Assembly: GCF_017873815.1 (NCBI RefSeq)
Contig: NZ_JAGGKQ010000017.1
Coordinates: 1-64,000 of the forward strand
Origin: Halorubrum alkaliphilum
GTDB taxonomy: Archaea > Halobacteriota > Halobacteria > Halobacteriales > Haloferacaceae
Reading direction: 5' to 3'
Length of the DNA stretch: 64,000 nt
A program made the position numbers and the translations under genes. Below are positions 1-7,493 of this stretch, in pieces (the first letter of the stretch is position 1; every line of letters begins with the position of its first letter). The notes under the pieces are model-generated. The model did no database searches. It was not told the origin of the DNA and saw nothing but the letters and a program-made list of their open reading frames with translations.

Positions 1-71
1 TGGTCTTCGTGGAGTTCACTGTCTGCTTGCTGCTGGTGTTTGGTCACATTCACAGCAAGCAGACGTTCTAA
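1..71 (+). CDS. C-terminal tail of an unidentified protein entering from the left edge
   Basis: A reading frame open from base 3 ends at TAA 69-71 and gives 22 residues, finishing ...LLLVFGHIHSKQTF. Only the tail is visible, so no family can be proved. A transposase is my best guess, because the DUF2061 gene right after it has lost its 5' end and because a 12-bp inverted repeat overlaps the tail. The end of the putative element would lie between base 72 and about base 92. Confidence 0.3.
   Translation, partial: VFVEFTVCLLLVFGHIHSKQTF
21..64. repeat. 12-bp inverted repeat with 20-nt loop
   Basis: GTCTGCTTGCTG at 21-32 is perfectly complementary to CAGCAAGCAGAC at 53-64. It overlaps the last codons of the incoming reading frame. 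It could be a transcription-ending or insertion-sequence hairpin. No T-run follows it, so a terminator is not well supported. Confidence 0.6.
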
Positions 72-91
72 CTAACCGGCTTTGTGAGGTA

Positions 92-286
92 CTGACGCTC
101 TGTTATCGACTGTTCATGGTGACGATCACGGTCGTCGTCGCGTGGCTCATCGTCGGCGACGTCGGGGATGCGGTGAACATCGGGATCGTCACGAACCTGC
201 TGAAAACCGGGACGTACTATCTGTACGAGCGCACGTGGGACCATATCACGTGGGGCGTGTCGGAGTCCGGATCGGGGACGAGGTAG
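92..286 (+). pseudogene. DUF2061 small membrane protein gene, 5'-truncated
   Basis: From about base 92 the frame reads LTLCYRLFMVTITVVVAW and continues to TAG 284-286. The middle and end (TNLLKTGTYYLYERTWDHI) match the DUF2061 family of small, one- to two-helix membrane proteins of unknown function. Family members carry a charged N-terminal segment before the conserved CYR motif. Here no in-frame start exists before that motif; the only ATG, at 116, falls inside the first membrane helix and would give 56 residues. The natural start seems to have been removed by whatever lies to the left. The product might still be made from ATG 116, but I regard the gene as a remnant. Confidence 0.6.
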
Positions 287-609
287 GTGTAGTAAGACCC
301 CATCGGCGTACCGAACCGTCAGTCGAGTGCGATCGTCTCCGGTAGGGAGCCTCCCTCAGATCTACTTTTCAGGTGTCGAGCGTCTGAAAACGACCGTTCA
401 TTGTGGTGTGTTTCTCAATCGGTAGGGGGAGTAGATCGAATATACTGAGAGGGTGGCGTTTATAAGCGAGAGAGCGGTGTTGCTGGCGGCGGTTTATAAG
501 TAAATGATGTGATACCAGATGTTTCAGCTTTGTTTAAATCCTCTGGAGGTGATAAGAGGTGCGTGCTGAATGCAGGGCACGAATGCAGCACGAGGTGAAC
601 TACCCCTGC
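287..609. other. Gene-free stretch with several TATA-like boxes
   Basis: No convincing gene. The stretch is AT-richer than the rest of the window and holds repeated TTTATAAG boxes (near 460 and 492), a TTTAAAT (near 534) and a perfect Shine-Dalgarno-like GGAGGTGAT at 545-553. That motif precedes a GTG (559) which opens only an antisense shadow frame of the regulator gene. A short direct repeat GAATGCAG occurs twice near 570-590. Confidence 0.5.
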
Positions 610-948
610 CTACTCACCGACGTTGTTGAGTGCGCTGTTCAGCTCGAAGAGCTCACGGACAACGTCGCTATCCGCAACCCGGTACCGGCAAGGGGACGTG
701 TTCGGGACTTCCTCGATGAGTTCGACCTCGATGAGAAGGTCGGTGTAGTTGCCCACAGTCTGGCGGGTGACGCCAGCGTGCTCAGCGAGTTCGGTTTTGT
801 TGAACTCGCGGTTCGGCGGGAGATCGAGCAACGCGTCTACGAGGATCGGGATGGCGTCGTGCTGCGTGAGGTAAAGCCACCCGCTGGGGTGTTCCTTCCG
901 GAGTTCCTTTTTCTCCCCGCGGTCGGCCGCGCGCTCCATGCTGCTCAT
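610..948 (-). CDS. Winged helix-turn-helix transcriptional regulator
   Basis: The product is 112 residues from ATG 948. The fold is predicted from residues around 45-85: an N-terminal helix (DAIPILVDALLDLP), then a clear helix-turn-helix (FNKTELAEHAGVTRQTVGNYTDLL) and a wing ending in ELIEEVPN, as in ArsR-like DNA-binding proteins. No sensor domain is visible, so it probably acts as a dimeric repressor or activator of nearby genes. The start was chosen because a TATA box (CTATAAA on the minus strand, 968-977) lies 28 nt upstream, which fits a leaderless transcript; an upstream ATG at 987 would lie before that promoter. The divergent gene at 1041 shares the 92-bp promoter region with an inverted-repeat operator, so autoregulation and control of that gene are likely. 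Confidence 0.75.
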   Translation of the reverse strand: MSSMERAADRGEKKELRKEHPSGWLYLTQHDAIPILVDALLDLPPNREFNKTELAEHAGVTRQTVGNYTDLLIEVELIEEVPNTSPCRYRVADSDVVRELFELNSALNNVGE

Positions 949-967
949 ACAGAGATACAATGCGCCT

Positions 968-1018
968 GTGTTTATAGGTGTTTCCACTACTGTTAACCGT
1001 CATTAACAGAATTTATGT
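968..1018. promoter_or_regulatory. Divergent promoters with a CTGTTAA-N6-TTAACAG operator
   Basis: The perfect 7-bp inverted repeat CTGTTAA/TTAACAG occupies 990-1009. It lies between a minus-strand TATA box (968-977, for the regulator) and a plus-strand TATA box (TTTATG, 1011-1016, 29 nt before ATG 1041). A protein bound here would affect both promoters. The regulator gene itself is the natural candidate. Confidence 0.65.
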
Positions 1019-1040
1019 GAAGTGGGTTCATTTCCTTATC

Positions 1041-1355
1041 ATGGAGAAGCCGTCGGTGAAATGCGCCCTCTTGGCGACGATGATAGCGAAACACAAGTGG
1101 GGTACGCCGATCTCGCAGGAAGATCTCCTGAATCTCTCAGCAATCGACGGCGACTACCCGACCGCTCGTGAAGTCTACGCCGATCTACGGAGCGAACCCT
1201 ACATCACCTACCGCGGAAAGCGCGGAATCGAACTCAACAAGAGCAACTTCGACAAACTCGCCGACGTCCTTTATCACGAATGTGGCTGGGAGGCATGGGA
1301 GATCGACAGTCGTCTGAAACACTACGAAGGCCTCGACGGCCACGACTGGGCGTAA
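1041..1355 (+). CDS. Hypothetical protein under the divergent operator
   Basis: The product is a 104-residue soluble protein that I cannot assign to a named family. It begins MEKPSVKCALLATMIAKHKW and has no signal peptide or membrane segment. The segment around residues 22-60 (SQEDLLNL...DYPTAREVYADLRSEPYI) looks like a small helical domain with a possible winged-helix character, so a DNA-binding role is conceivable but unproven. ATG 1041 is chosen because a TATA box lies 29 nt upstream (leaderless); the open frame extends further upstream but across the promoter. Its neighbour is the divergent regulator. The pair sits in AT-richer DNA next to the window's damaged left edge, consistent with accessory origin. 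Confidence 0.6.
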   Translation: MEKPSVKCALLATMIAKHKWGTPISQEDLLNLSAIDGDYPTAREVYADLRSEPYITYRGKRGIELNKSNFDKLADVLYHECGWEAWEIDSRLKHYEGLDGHDWA

Positions 1356-1631
1356 TTACGAATTTCGATGAGATTACCGAGAACTATTTATTACGGGTTT
1401 GGGAGATATACCCTCTGTATCTCGCACGACGCCCGAAACCTATCACTCATTGAGGATTTCAACAGGGACTTTTAAATACGATCTCGTCGCCATCGATATG
1501 AGCAACTTACTCTTGCTATCGCCATCCTGTGTTCGTGCTGAGCAGTCGGTGCGCGAAAGTATCCTCTCTTGGGTTTCGACGAAGTCGGGTGGAGAGAACA
1601 GAGATATACCCGCGGCGGCGATTGACTCGGT

Positions 1632-1970
1632 ATGAAGCAGGCTATCGTCGCCCGCCGCGACCTCGGCATGGGCGAGGGGAAACTGGCCGCGCAGGTCGCG
1701 CACGCGTCGCTGTCGGCGTACGAGGACACGGGTCGCCGGGCGCGCAAGAAGTGGAAGGGATCCGGACAAAAGAAGGTCGTACTCGGCGCGGACTCCGAGA
1801 GCCAGCTCTTCGAACTTGCCGACAAGGCCGAGACGGAGGGGATCCCGTACGCCGTCATCCGCGACGCCGGTCACACCGAGTTGGAACCGGGCACTGTCAC
1901 GGCCCTCGCGGTCGGTCCAGCCCGCGAGAAGACGATCGACCGCGTCACCGGGGAGTTGCCCCTCTACTGA
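1632..1970 (+). CDS. pth2: Peptidyl-tRNA hydrolase, archaeal/eukaryotic type (Pth2)
   Basis: Pth2 cleaves the ester bond of peptidyl-tRNAs that drop off ribosomes and so recycles tRNA in the cytoplasm. The 112-residue length and sequence are typical: it opens [20 protein letters not shown] with the conserved lysine and QVAHAS block, has [12 protein letters not shown] in the middle and ends with the [19 protein letters not shown] signature. A TATA-like ATATACC lies about 28 nt before ATG 1632, giving a leaderless mRNA. Its TGA (1968-1970) is directly followed by the truD ATG, so the two genes are cotranscribed and probably coupled in translation. Confidence 0.95.
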   Translation: MKQAIVARRDLGMGEGKLAAQVAHASLSAYEDTGRRARKKWKGSGQKKVVLGADSESQLFELADKAETEGIPYAVIRDAGHTELEPGTVTALAVGPAREKTIDRVTGELPLY

Positions 1971-3479
1971 ATGGCAGACGACGACGCGGCCCCTCGCGAC
2001 GGGCTCAGATCCTCTCACCCGGTCGAGCGCGCAGTCGGGATGGAATACTACGTCAGCGACGCGGACGGGATCGGCGGGTATCTCCGCGAGCGCCCCGACG
2101 ACTTCCGCGTCACGGAGCTGGAGGCGTTCGAGCCGGAGCCGCTCGGCGCGGACCGCGGCCCGTACCCGGAGCTGGTCGTTCGCGCCACGCTCCGAAACTG
2201 GGACACGAACGACTTCGCGAAGCGGATCTCCGACGCGCTGGAGATGAGCCGCGAGCGCGTCTCGTGGGCCGGCACGAAGGACAAACGCGCGGTGACGACC
2301 CAGCTGTTCACGCTCCGGAACGTCGACCCCGACGACCTCCCCGAGATCCGCGGCGTCGATATCGAACCCCTCGGGCGGGCGGGTCGCGGACTCTCCTTCG
2401 GCGACCTCGCCGGCAACGCCTTCGAGATCCGGGTCGCCGACGCAGTCGCGGACGCCGAGGACCGCGTCGGCGACGTGGTCGCCGACCTCGCCGCGTTCGC
2501 GGGCGGGGACGCGGACCACGTCGATCCGGACGACGCCGAGCCGGTCGACGGTGCCGAGACCGTCGGGGTCCCGAACTACTTCGGCCAGCAGCGGTTCGGC
2601 AGCGTTCGGCCCGTCACCCACCGCGTCGGACTCGCGGTCGTTCGCGGCGACTTCCGGGAGGCCGTCCGGCTGTACGCGGGCAACCCGTCGCCCGCGGAGC
2701 CGGACGACACCCGGACGGGTCGCAACCGCGTCGACGCCGCGTTCGGAACCGCTGTGAACGACCGATCCGAGGACGAACCCGGCGGCGGTTCCGGCGTCGT
2801 CGCCGATGGTACGGGCGACGGCGACTGGGACGCCTGCCTCGATGCGGTCCCACGGAAGCTCGGGTTCGAGCGCTCGATGCTCTCCCGGCTGGCGGAGGCG
2901 GGCGTGGAGCCGTCGACGCCGCCGGACGACGAGGCGTGGCGCGCCGCGCTGGAGGCGGTTCCCTCGAACCTTCAGCGGCTGTTCGTCAACGCAGCCCAGT
3001 CGGTCCTTTTCAACCGAATCACGAGCGAGCGACTGCGCCGCGGGCTCCCGTTCGACCGCCCGGTCGCCGGCGACGTGGCGTGTTTCGCCGACGGCGACGC
3101 GCCCGACCCGCTGTACGCGCCCGACGTCGACCGCCTCCAGCGCGTGTCCGACGAGCAGGTGTCCATCATGGAGCGCCACTGTGCGCGCGGTCGGGCCTTC
3201 GTCACCGCGCCGCTGGTCGGGACGGAAACGACGCTCGCCGACGGCGAGCCGGGCGAGATCGAGCGGGACGTGCTCGCCGAGGCGGGGATCGAGCCGGCCG
3301 ATTTCGATCTGCCGGGCGAGTTCGACTCGACCGGAACGCGCCGGGCGATCCTGCTTCGGACCGACCTCGACGTGGAGCTGGCTGACGGCGACCCGCGGTT
3401 CGCGTTCGCGCTCCCCAGCGGCTCGTACGCGACCGTGCTCCTCCGGGAGTTCACAAAGGCGGACCCGCTCGACGAGTGA
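1971..3479 (+). CDS. truD: tRNA pseudouridine synthase D (TruD)
   Basis: TruD isomerises uridine 13 of tRNA to pseudouridine. The 502-residue protein has the family layout: an N-terminal part with the [15 protein letters not shown] block (residues 43-58) and the catalytic motif AGTKDKRA with Asp104, a glycine-rich [18 protein letters not shown] segment, the [15 protein letters not shown] motif near residue 200, an inserted TRUD domain, and a C-terminal [17 protein letters not shown] disordered acidic and glycine-rich stretch near residues 258-285 is typical of haloarchaeal insertions. It starts one base after the pth2 stop, so both belong to one operon. Confidence 0.95.
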   Translation: MADDDAAPRDGLRSSHPVERAVGMEYYVSDADGIGGYLRERPDDFRVTELEAFEPEPLGADRGPYPELVVRATLRNWDTNDFAKRISDALEMSRERVSWAGTKDKRAVTTQLFTLRNVDPDDLPEIRGVDIEPLGRAGRGLSFGDLAGNAFEIRVADAVADAEDRVGDVVADLAAFAGGDADHVDPDDAEPVDGAETVGVPNYFGQQRFGSVRPVTHRVGLAVVRGDFREAVRLYAGNPSPAEPDDTRTGRNRVDAAFGTAVNDRSEDEPGGGSGVVADGTGDGDWDACLDAVPRKLGFERSMLSRLAEAGVEPSTPPDDEAWRAALEAVPSNLQRLFVNAAQSVLFNRITSERLRRGLPFDRPVAGDVACFADGDAPDPLYAPDVDRLQRVSDEQVSIMERHCARGRAFVTAPLVGTETTLADGEPGEIERDVLAEAGIEPADFDLPGEFDSTGTRRAILLRTDLDVELADGDPRFAFALPSGSYATVLLREFTKADPLDE

Positions 3480-3583
3480 ACTGATCCACCCCTGTGGATC
3501 ACCCTCGGCTTCGATTGGAGAGAACAGTCACGACCCTGCGGTGATTCCGAGCCGTTTTTGTGCCGGACCCGCGAATCGAGGAC

Positions 3584-4138
3584 ATGACACGGATCGTCGT
3601 TTTGGACCTTCACGGCCAGTTCACGCACCTCGAACGGCGTGCGCTCCGGGACATGGGCGTCGACACCGAGATCGTCGACGCCGACACCCCGCCCGCCGAC
3701 GTCGAGGCGGACGGCGTCGTGCTCTCGGGCGGCCCCGACATGGACCGGATCGGTCGCGCACGGGAGTACCTCGACCTCGACGTCCCGGTGTTCGGGATCT
3801 GTCTCGGGATGCAGGTGATCGCGGACGAGTGCGGCGGTCGCGTCGGCGGCGGAGAGTACGGCGGCTACGCCGACGTCGACGTCGAGATCGTCGACGACGA
3901 GGACCCCCTCGTCGGGTCGCTCGCACCCGAAACCCGGGTGTGGGCCTCCCACGCCGACGAAGTGAAGGAGCTGCCTGCGGGGTTCTCCCACACCGCCACC
4001 TCCGACGTCTGTGGCATCGAGGCGATGTCGAACGTCGAGGAGGCCCTCTACGGCGTCCAGTGGCATCCGGAGGTCGCCCACACCGAGCGCGGCGAGGAAG
4101 TGTTCGAGAACTTCGTCGCCATCTGTGAGTCTGCCTGA
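3584..4138 (+). CDS. guaAA: GMP synthase, glutamine amidotransferase subunit
   Basis: This is the amidotransferase half of a two-subunit archaeal GMP synthase. It hydrolyses glutamine and passes ammonia to the synthetase subunit, which turns XMP into GMP; the synthetase gene is not in this window. The class I glutaminase triad is visible: Cys73 in FGICLGMQ, His161 and Glu163 in GVQWHPEVAH. The length (184 residues) is normal. ATG 3584 is preferred over an upstream in-frame ATG at 3560, because MTRIVVLDLHGQ is the usual family start and a T-rich TATA-like box (GTTTTTGTG) lies 25-30 nt before it. Confidence 0.92.
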   Translation: MTRIVVLDLHGQFTHLERRALRDMGVDTEIVDADTPPADVEADGVVLSGGPDMDRIGRAREYLDLDVPVFGICLGMQVIADECGGRVGGGEYGGYADVDVEIVDDEDPLVGSLAPETRVWASHADEVKELPAGFSHTATSDVCGIEAMSNVEEALYGVQWHPEVAHTERGEEVFENFVAICESA

Positions 4139-4245
4139 ACTCCCCGTTTTACGCCGCCGTCGCTGGTCGCTCGTGAACCCCGCGATCGCCGTCGCTGGTC
4201 GTTCGAGAGCGCCGCCCCAGCGGGGCGATCGGCGGGTCGTGTCGC

Positions 4246-4503
4246 CTACTCCCCGAACAGCTCGTCGACCGCGTCGCCCGCGGCCTCGGTGGCCGCCTCG
4301 GCGACGACCTCCGGATCGGGGTCGTCCGGGGCGTTCAGGTAGACGTCCACGTCGAGGACGCCCTCCTCGAAGGTGACCGTGACATCGAGGTCGGTCACCG
4401 ACGACTGATCGTAGTGCTTGAACACGACTCCCTCCGCGGCGTCCGCGGCGGCCCGAACGACCTCCTCGTCGCTCGGGTCGGCGTCGTCAGGCTCCTCGCC
4501 CAT
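4246..4503 (-). CDS. DUF3194 protein next to prefoldin
   Basis: This is an 85-residue acidic protein of the archaeal DUF3194 family. A helical N-terminus (DEEVVRAAADAAEGVVF) is followed by beta strands (VTVTFEEGVLDVDVYLNAP) and a helical tail. Its function is unknown. It starts 6 nt after the pfdB stop, so it is cotranscribed with prefoldin beta, a conserved arrangement in haloarchaea that suggests a link to protein folding. No signal peptide or membrane segment. Confidence 0.85.
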   Translation of the reverse strand: MGEEPDDADPSDEEVVRAAADAAEGVVFKHYDQSSVTDLDVTVTFEEGVLDVDVYLNAPDDPDPEVVAEAATEAAGDAVDELFGE

Positions 4504-4509
4504 GATCGC

Positions 4510-4905
4510 TTACGCGCCGCCCGCGCCCGGACCGCCGGGGCCCATCGGGCCGCCGCCCGCGCCGCCCTGTAGCATCTGCTGGAGCTCCTCTTGAAGCTCG
4601 TCGAACTGCTCTTGAACGCGCTCCTCCTGTTTCTCGAGCTGCTCGGCACGGACTTCGAGGGAGTCGACCTTGTTCTCGAGATCGTCGTAGGCGGATTCGT
4701 AGTCGGTCTCGACGAGGATCTCGCCGATCTCTCGGTACATGCCGGCGTCCTCGTCGACGTCCTCCAGCGCGTCGAGGGCCGTCTTTGACTCGTTGAGCGC
4801 GGTCTGCGCCTGCTCTCTCTGCTCGGCGACCTGCTGTGCGGTCTCCTGAAGCTCCTGAAGTTCCTCTATCTTCTCCTGTGCCTCGGGCGGCATGTTCCCT
4901 TGCAT
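4510..4905 (-). CDS. pfdB: Prefoldin subunit beta
   Basis: Prefoldin is a hexameric cytoplasmic chaperone of two alpha and four beta subunits that hands unfolded proteins to the thermosome. The 131-residue protein shows the beta-subunit plan: a long N-terminal coiled coil (from [20 protein letters not shown]), a short beta hairpin ([17 protein letters not shown]), and a second coiled coil, followed by a glycine/proline-rich tail ([18 protein letters not shown]) typical of haloarchaea. It is followed by DUF3194. The pcc1-rpoP-rpl37ae group lies about 100 bp upstream on the same strand, so it may share a transcript with them. Confidence 0.95.
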   Translation of the reverse strand: MQGNMPPEAQEKIEELQELQETAQQVAEQREQAQTALNESKTALDALEDVDEDAGMYREIGEILVETDYESAYDDLENKVDSLEVRAEQLEKQEERVQEQFDELQEELQQMLQGGAGGGPMGPGGPGAGGA

Positions 4906-5009
4906 GGGTGAACCGACGCGGCCCGGAGGGAAAAACCCCCGATTTCTCCGCCGAGCCCAGATCGGCGTCGATATCGGCCGCTCCGGGCCGACAGCGGCCG
5001 CACGCTCCG

Positions 5010-5282
5010 TTAGCGGCTATCGGCGGTCCGGTCCGCAGTCACACGCTCGGCGACCGCGACCAGCCGTGACCAACTGGTGATCCCCGCCCGGAGCGCGGCG
5101 AGGTCGTCGGCGACGACTCGGACGCGGACCGTGTCGTCCTCGCGGGAGACGGTCGCTGCCGAGCGCGACTCGTCGAGTTCGCCCACTTCGGGAAAGAGCG
5201 CGGCGGCGACGAGACGGGCGCGCCGCTCCGTGCGGTAGCTGAACGCGAGAACGGTCTCGTGGTCGCGGCCATCGGCCGACAT
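5010..5282 (-). CDS. pcc1: KEOPS complex subunit Pcc1
   Basis: Pcc1 is the small dimerising subunit of KEOPS, which makes the t6A modification at position 37 of ANN-decoding tRNAs. The product is 90 residues (104 from an alternative start at 5324). The alpha/beta fold is recognisable: [22 protein letters not shown], then [20 protein letters not shown] and [21 protein letters not shown]. It lies downstream of rpoP and upstream of pfdB on the same strand, the usual archaeal cluster. ATG 5282 (MSADGRDHE) is preferred because the preceding residues are low-complexity, but ATG 5324, only 27 nt after rpoP, cannot be excluded. Confidence 0.85.
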   Translation of the reverse strand: MSADGRDHETVLAFSYRTERRARLVAAALFPEVGELDESRSAATVSREDDTVRVRVVADDLAALRAGITSWSRLVAVAERVTADRTADSR

Positions 5283-5351
5283 CGACGACGGGTCGTCATC
5301 GTTGGCGGCGGTGCGGCCGGTCACGGGTGTGTATGGGGGTCCGTCGAGGGA

Positions 5352-5486
5352 CTACTCGACGTTGACTTCCTGGATCCCGCCGCCGCGCTCCTTCAGGAGG
5401 ACGCGGTGGCCACAGTAGGGACAGCGCACGCCGCCGTACTCGTCGAGGGAGACGTCGCGCTTACAGCGGGAGCACTTGTAACTCAT
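5352..5486 (-). CDS. rpoP: DNA-directed RNA polymerase subunit P (Rpo12)
   Basis: This is a small zinc-binding subunit of archaeal RNA polymerase, homologous to eukaryotic Rpb12. The 44-residue product reads [19 protein letters not shown] and then [15 protein letters not shown], giving the four zinc cysteines as two CxxC pairs, and ends [10 protein letters not shown]. Its ATG shares one base with the TAA of rpl37ae (TAATG), showing translational coupling. pcc1 follows closely on the same strand. Confidence 0.93.
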   Translation of the reverse strand: MSYKCSRCKRDVSLDEYGGVRCPYCGHRVLLKERGGGIQEVNVE

Positions 5487-5752
5487 TATTCCTCGTCGGC
5501 GAGCGCGGCGCGGATGGACCGGCGGACGGTCCGTCCGCCGGGGGTTTCGGGTCGGTACGCCCCACCGGTGAACGTCTCGCCGGTCTCCTCGTTCACCCAG
5601 ATGCCGGTTCCGACGCGCTTGACGTCGTCGCCGTCGACGGTCGCGTTTTGCATCTCCGCTTCGATGTCCTTGACCCGCTTCCGGGCGACGCGGCCATAGC
5701 GTGCGCCGAATCGGCCCGCGCTACCGGTGCTTCGTGCCTTGTCCTCAGCCAT
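5486..5752 (-). CDS. rpl37ae: 50S ribosomal protein L37Ae lacking its zinc ribbon
   Basis: This is a component of the large ribosomal subunit. The 88-residue protein has the family's N-terminus ([20 protein letters not shown]) and C-terminus ([19 protein letters not shown]). Family members normally carry two CxxC pairs in between that bind zinc. Here that segment reads [20 protein letters not shown] and ETGETF with no cysteine at all, so zinc cannot be bound in the usual way, while GTGIW is kept. The start ATG 5752 is the usual MAEDKARS; an upstream in-frame ATG at 5854 adds unrelated residues. Operon with rpoP and pcc1. Confidence 0.92.
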   Translation of the reverse strand: MAEDKARSTGSAGRFGARYGRVARKRVKDIEAEMQNATVDGDDVKRVGTGIWVNEETGETFTGGAYRPETPGGRTVRRSIRAALADEE

Positions 5753-5945
5753 AGTGAACTCCACTACCGCCAGCGTGGATAAAAAGGCTGCGAGTCGGAG
5801 GCACCACAGAAGCAACGACCCGCGTGGTGCCCTCTCGGGCGGAGGCAAACACATGAACGGTGTTCACAGCCGATTCCCCGCCTCACAAGCACGGTCGCGC
5901 ATCGACCGCAACACCTTTGACTACTCGATAATACTACTAGGTTGT

Positions 5946-6881
5946 ATGGACGGATTTGACGGCTTCAGCGACGTGAGCGAAACGGACGTAACGAGAGCGA
6001 TCGGCAACGAGTGGACCGACGGGTTCCTCGATTTCACCGAGTCGGAGGTCATCATCCTCGGCGGCGGCCCGTCCGGGCTGATGGCGGCCAAGGAACTCGC
6101 CGAGCGCGGCGTGAAGGTGATGATAGTCGAGAAGAACAACTACCTCGGCGGCGGGTTCTGGCTCGGCGGATTCTTAATGAACACCGTGACGGTCCGGGAT
6201 CCCGCACAGGAGATCCTCGACGACCTCGATGTCGACTACGAGCCGGTCGATGACGTGGACGGTCTCTACACCGCTGCCGGCCCCGAAGCATGCTCCGGAC
6301 TAATAAAGGCCGCCTGTGACGCCGGCGCGCGCGTCCAGAACATGACCGAGTTCACCGATCTGGTCGTCCGCGAGGACCATCGCGTCGGCGGGATCGTGAT
6401 GAACTGGACGCCGGTCCACGCGCTCCCGCGTGAGATCACCTGCGTCGATCCGATCGCGGTGGAGTCCGAGTTGGTGATCGACGCGACCGGCCACGACGCG
6501 GTCGCGATCAACAAGCTCGACGAGCGCGGCGTCCTCTCGGCGCCCGGGATCGAGCACGCGAACGAGCACAACACGGGGATGGACCAGACCGGCGAGAATG
6601 AGTACGGCGCGCCCGGCCACGACTCGCCCGGCCACGACTCGATGTGGGTCGGCGAGAGCGAGGACGCCGTCGTCGAGCACACGGGCGTCGTCCACGACGG
6701 GCTGATCGCCTCCGGGATGGCGGTCGCGACCGCCTACGGTCTCCCCCGGATGGGACCGACGTTCGGCGCGATGCTCGTCTCCGGGAAGCGCGCGGCACAG
6801 ACCGCGCTCGACGAGTTGGAGGTCGACGCCGGCGATGTCCAGCTGTCGACCGGCGGCGCGCCGGCCCCCGCCGACGACTGA
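5946..6881 (+). CDS. thi4: Thiamine thiazole synthase Thi4, cysteine (sulfide-donor) type
   Basis: Thi4 makes the thiazole half of thiamine from NAD and glycine. The 311-residue protein has an N-terminal FAD/NAD-binding GGGPSG motif (residues 39-44), [14 protein letters not shown], and a C-terminal [18 protein letters not shown]. Cys166 in REITCVDPI lies where the yeast enzyme has the cysteine that gives up its sulfur, so this is probably the single-turnover Cys type described for yeast and Haloferax rather than the His type of methanogens. A histidine-rich loop ([11 protein letters not shown]) may bind iron. ATG 5946 follows a 190-bp region that lacks the CUGAGA hallmark of a TPP riboswitch; Haloferax thi4 is known to be controlled by the protein ThiR. 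Confidence 0.93.
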   Translation: MDGFDGFSDVSETDVTRAIGNEWTDGFLDFTESEVIILGGGPSGLMAAKELAERGVKVMIVEKNNYLGGGFWLGGFLMNTVTVRDPAQEILDDLDVDYEPVDDVDGLYTAAGPEACSGLIKAACDAGARVQNMTEFTDLVVREDHRVGGIVMNWTPVHALPREITCVDPIAVESELVIDATGHDAVAINKLDERGVLSAPGIEHANEHNTGMDQTGENEYGAPGHDSPGHDSMWVGESEDAVVEHTGVVHDGLIASGMAVATAYGLPRMGPTFGAMLVSGKRAAQTALDELEVDAGDVQLSTGGAPAPADD

Positions 6882-6959
6882 TCGACCGCGTCCGGGGCGG
6901 CCGCGTGACGTGCTCAGCCTCGACGATGACTTTTTATTCCTTATGAACCCATATCGAAC

Positions 6960-7439
6960 ATGTACTGGCGGGGACACGTCGGACTCGGGCTGCTCGCGTA
7001 CGCGCCGTTCGCGGCGTTCGCCCTCGGTGCTGGCCAGTTCGAACTGGCCCTCGCGGCTGGCGTTCTCGCGGCCGCGTTCGCGACGCTCCCCGACGTCGAT
7101 CAGTCCTTACCGATCCCGCATCGGGGCCCCACTCACACGCTCGCGTTCACCGTGGGTATGGGCGTCCTCGCGGGCGGCCTCACGGCGCTCCTCGCTGGCA
7201 TCGTGATGGCGTCCCCGCCCGCGTGGACGCCCCTCTTCATCGGGAGCGTGGCGACCGTCACGCTCTGGTCACATCTCCTCGGCGACGTCATAACCCCGAT
7301 GGGGATACGACCGTTTCACCCCCTCTCAGGGGCGCACTTCACGCTCGATCTGACGCCCGCGAAGAACCCAAGAGCGAACGCCCTCCTCCTCTCGACGGGC
7401 GTCCTTGCGTTGTCGGCCGCGGTCGCGCTCTCGATTTGA
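6960..7439 (+). CDS. YdjM-like membrane-bound metal-dependent hydrolase
   Basis: This is a 159-residue integral membrane protein with about four hydrophobic segments. It shows the YdjM family (PF04307) hallmarks: HVGLGLLAYAPF at the N-terminus, LPDVDQSLPIPHRGPTHTLAF (acidic and histidine residues thought to bind metal) and TLWSHLLGDVITPMG. The substrate is unknown in archaea; the bacterial LexA-regulated YdjM shares the fold. A TATA-like TTTTTATT stretch lies about 30 nt before ATG 6960. The gene is monocistronic and convergent with the flippase gene. Confidence 0.85.
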   Translation: MYWRGHVGLGLLAYAPFAAFALGAGQFELALAAGVLAAAFATLPDVDQSLPIPHRGPTHTLAFTVGMGVLAGGLTALLAGIVMASPPAWTPLFIGSVATVTLWSHLLGDVITPMGIRPFHPLSGAHFTLDLTPAKNPRANALLLSTGVLALSAAVALSI

Positions 7440-7493
7440 GCCAGCGACTCGGTCGTCCCCTCTCCAACGCACCGAACTCGGTCGTCTACCTGC

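Noticed and set aside
559-996. Plus-strand reading frame of 145 codons starting at GTG 559 behind a perfect Shine-Dalgarno-like GGAGGTGAT
   Set aside because: It is antisense to the winged-helix regulator (610-948), whose translation has a clear helix-turn-helix; the plus-strand product shows no family features.
5753-5945. TPP riboswitch in front of thi4
   Set aside because: The conserved CUGAGA element and the pyrophosphate-binding arm are not visible; known haloarchaeal thi4 control is by the protein ThiR.
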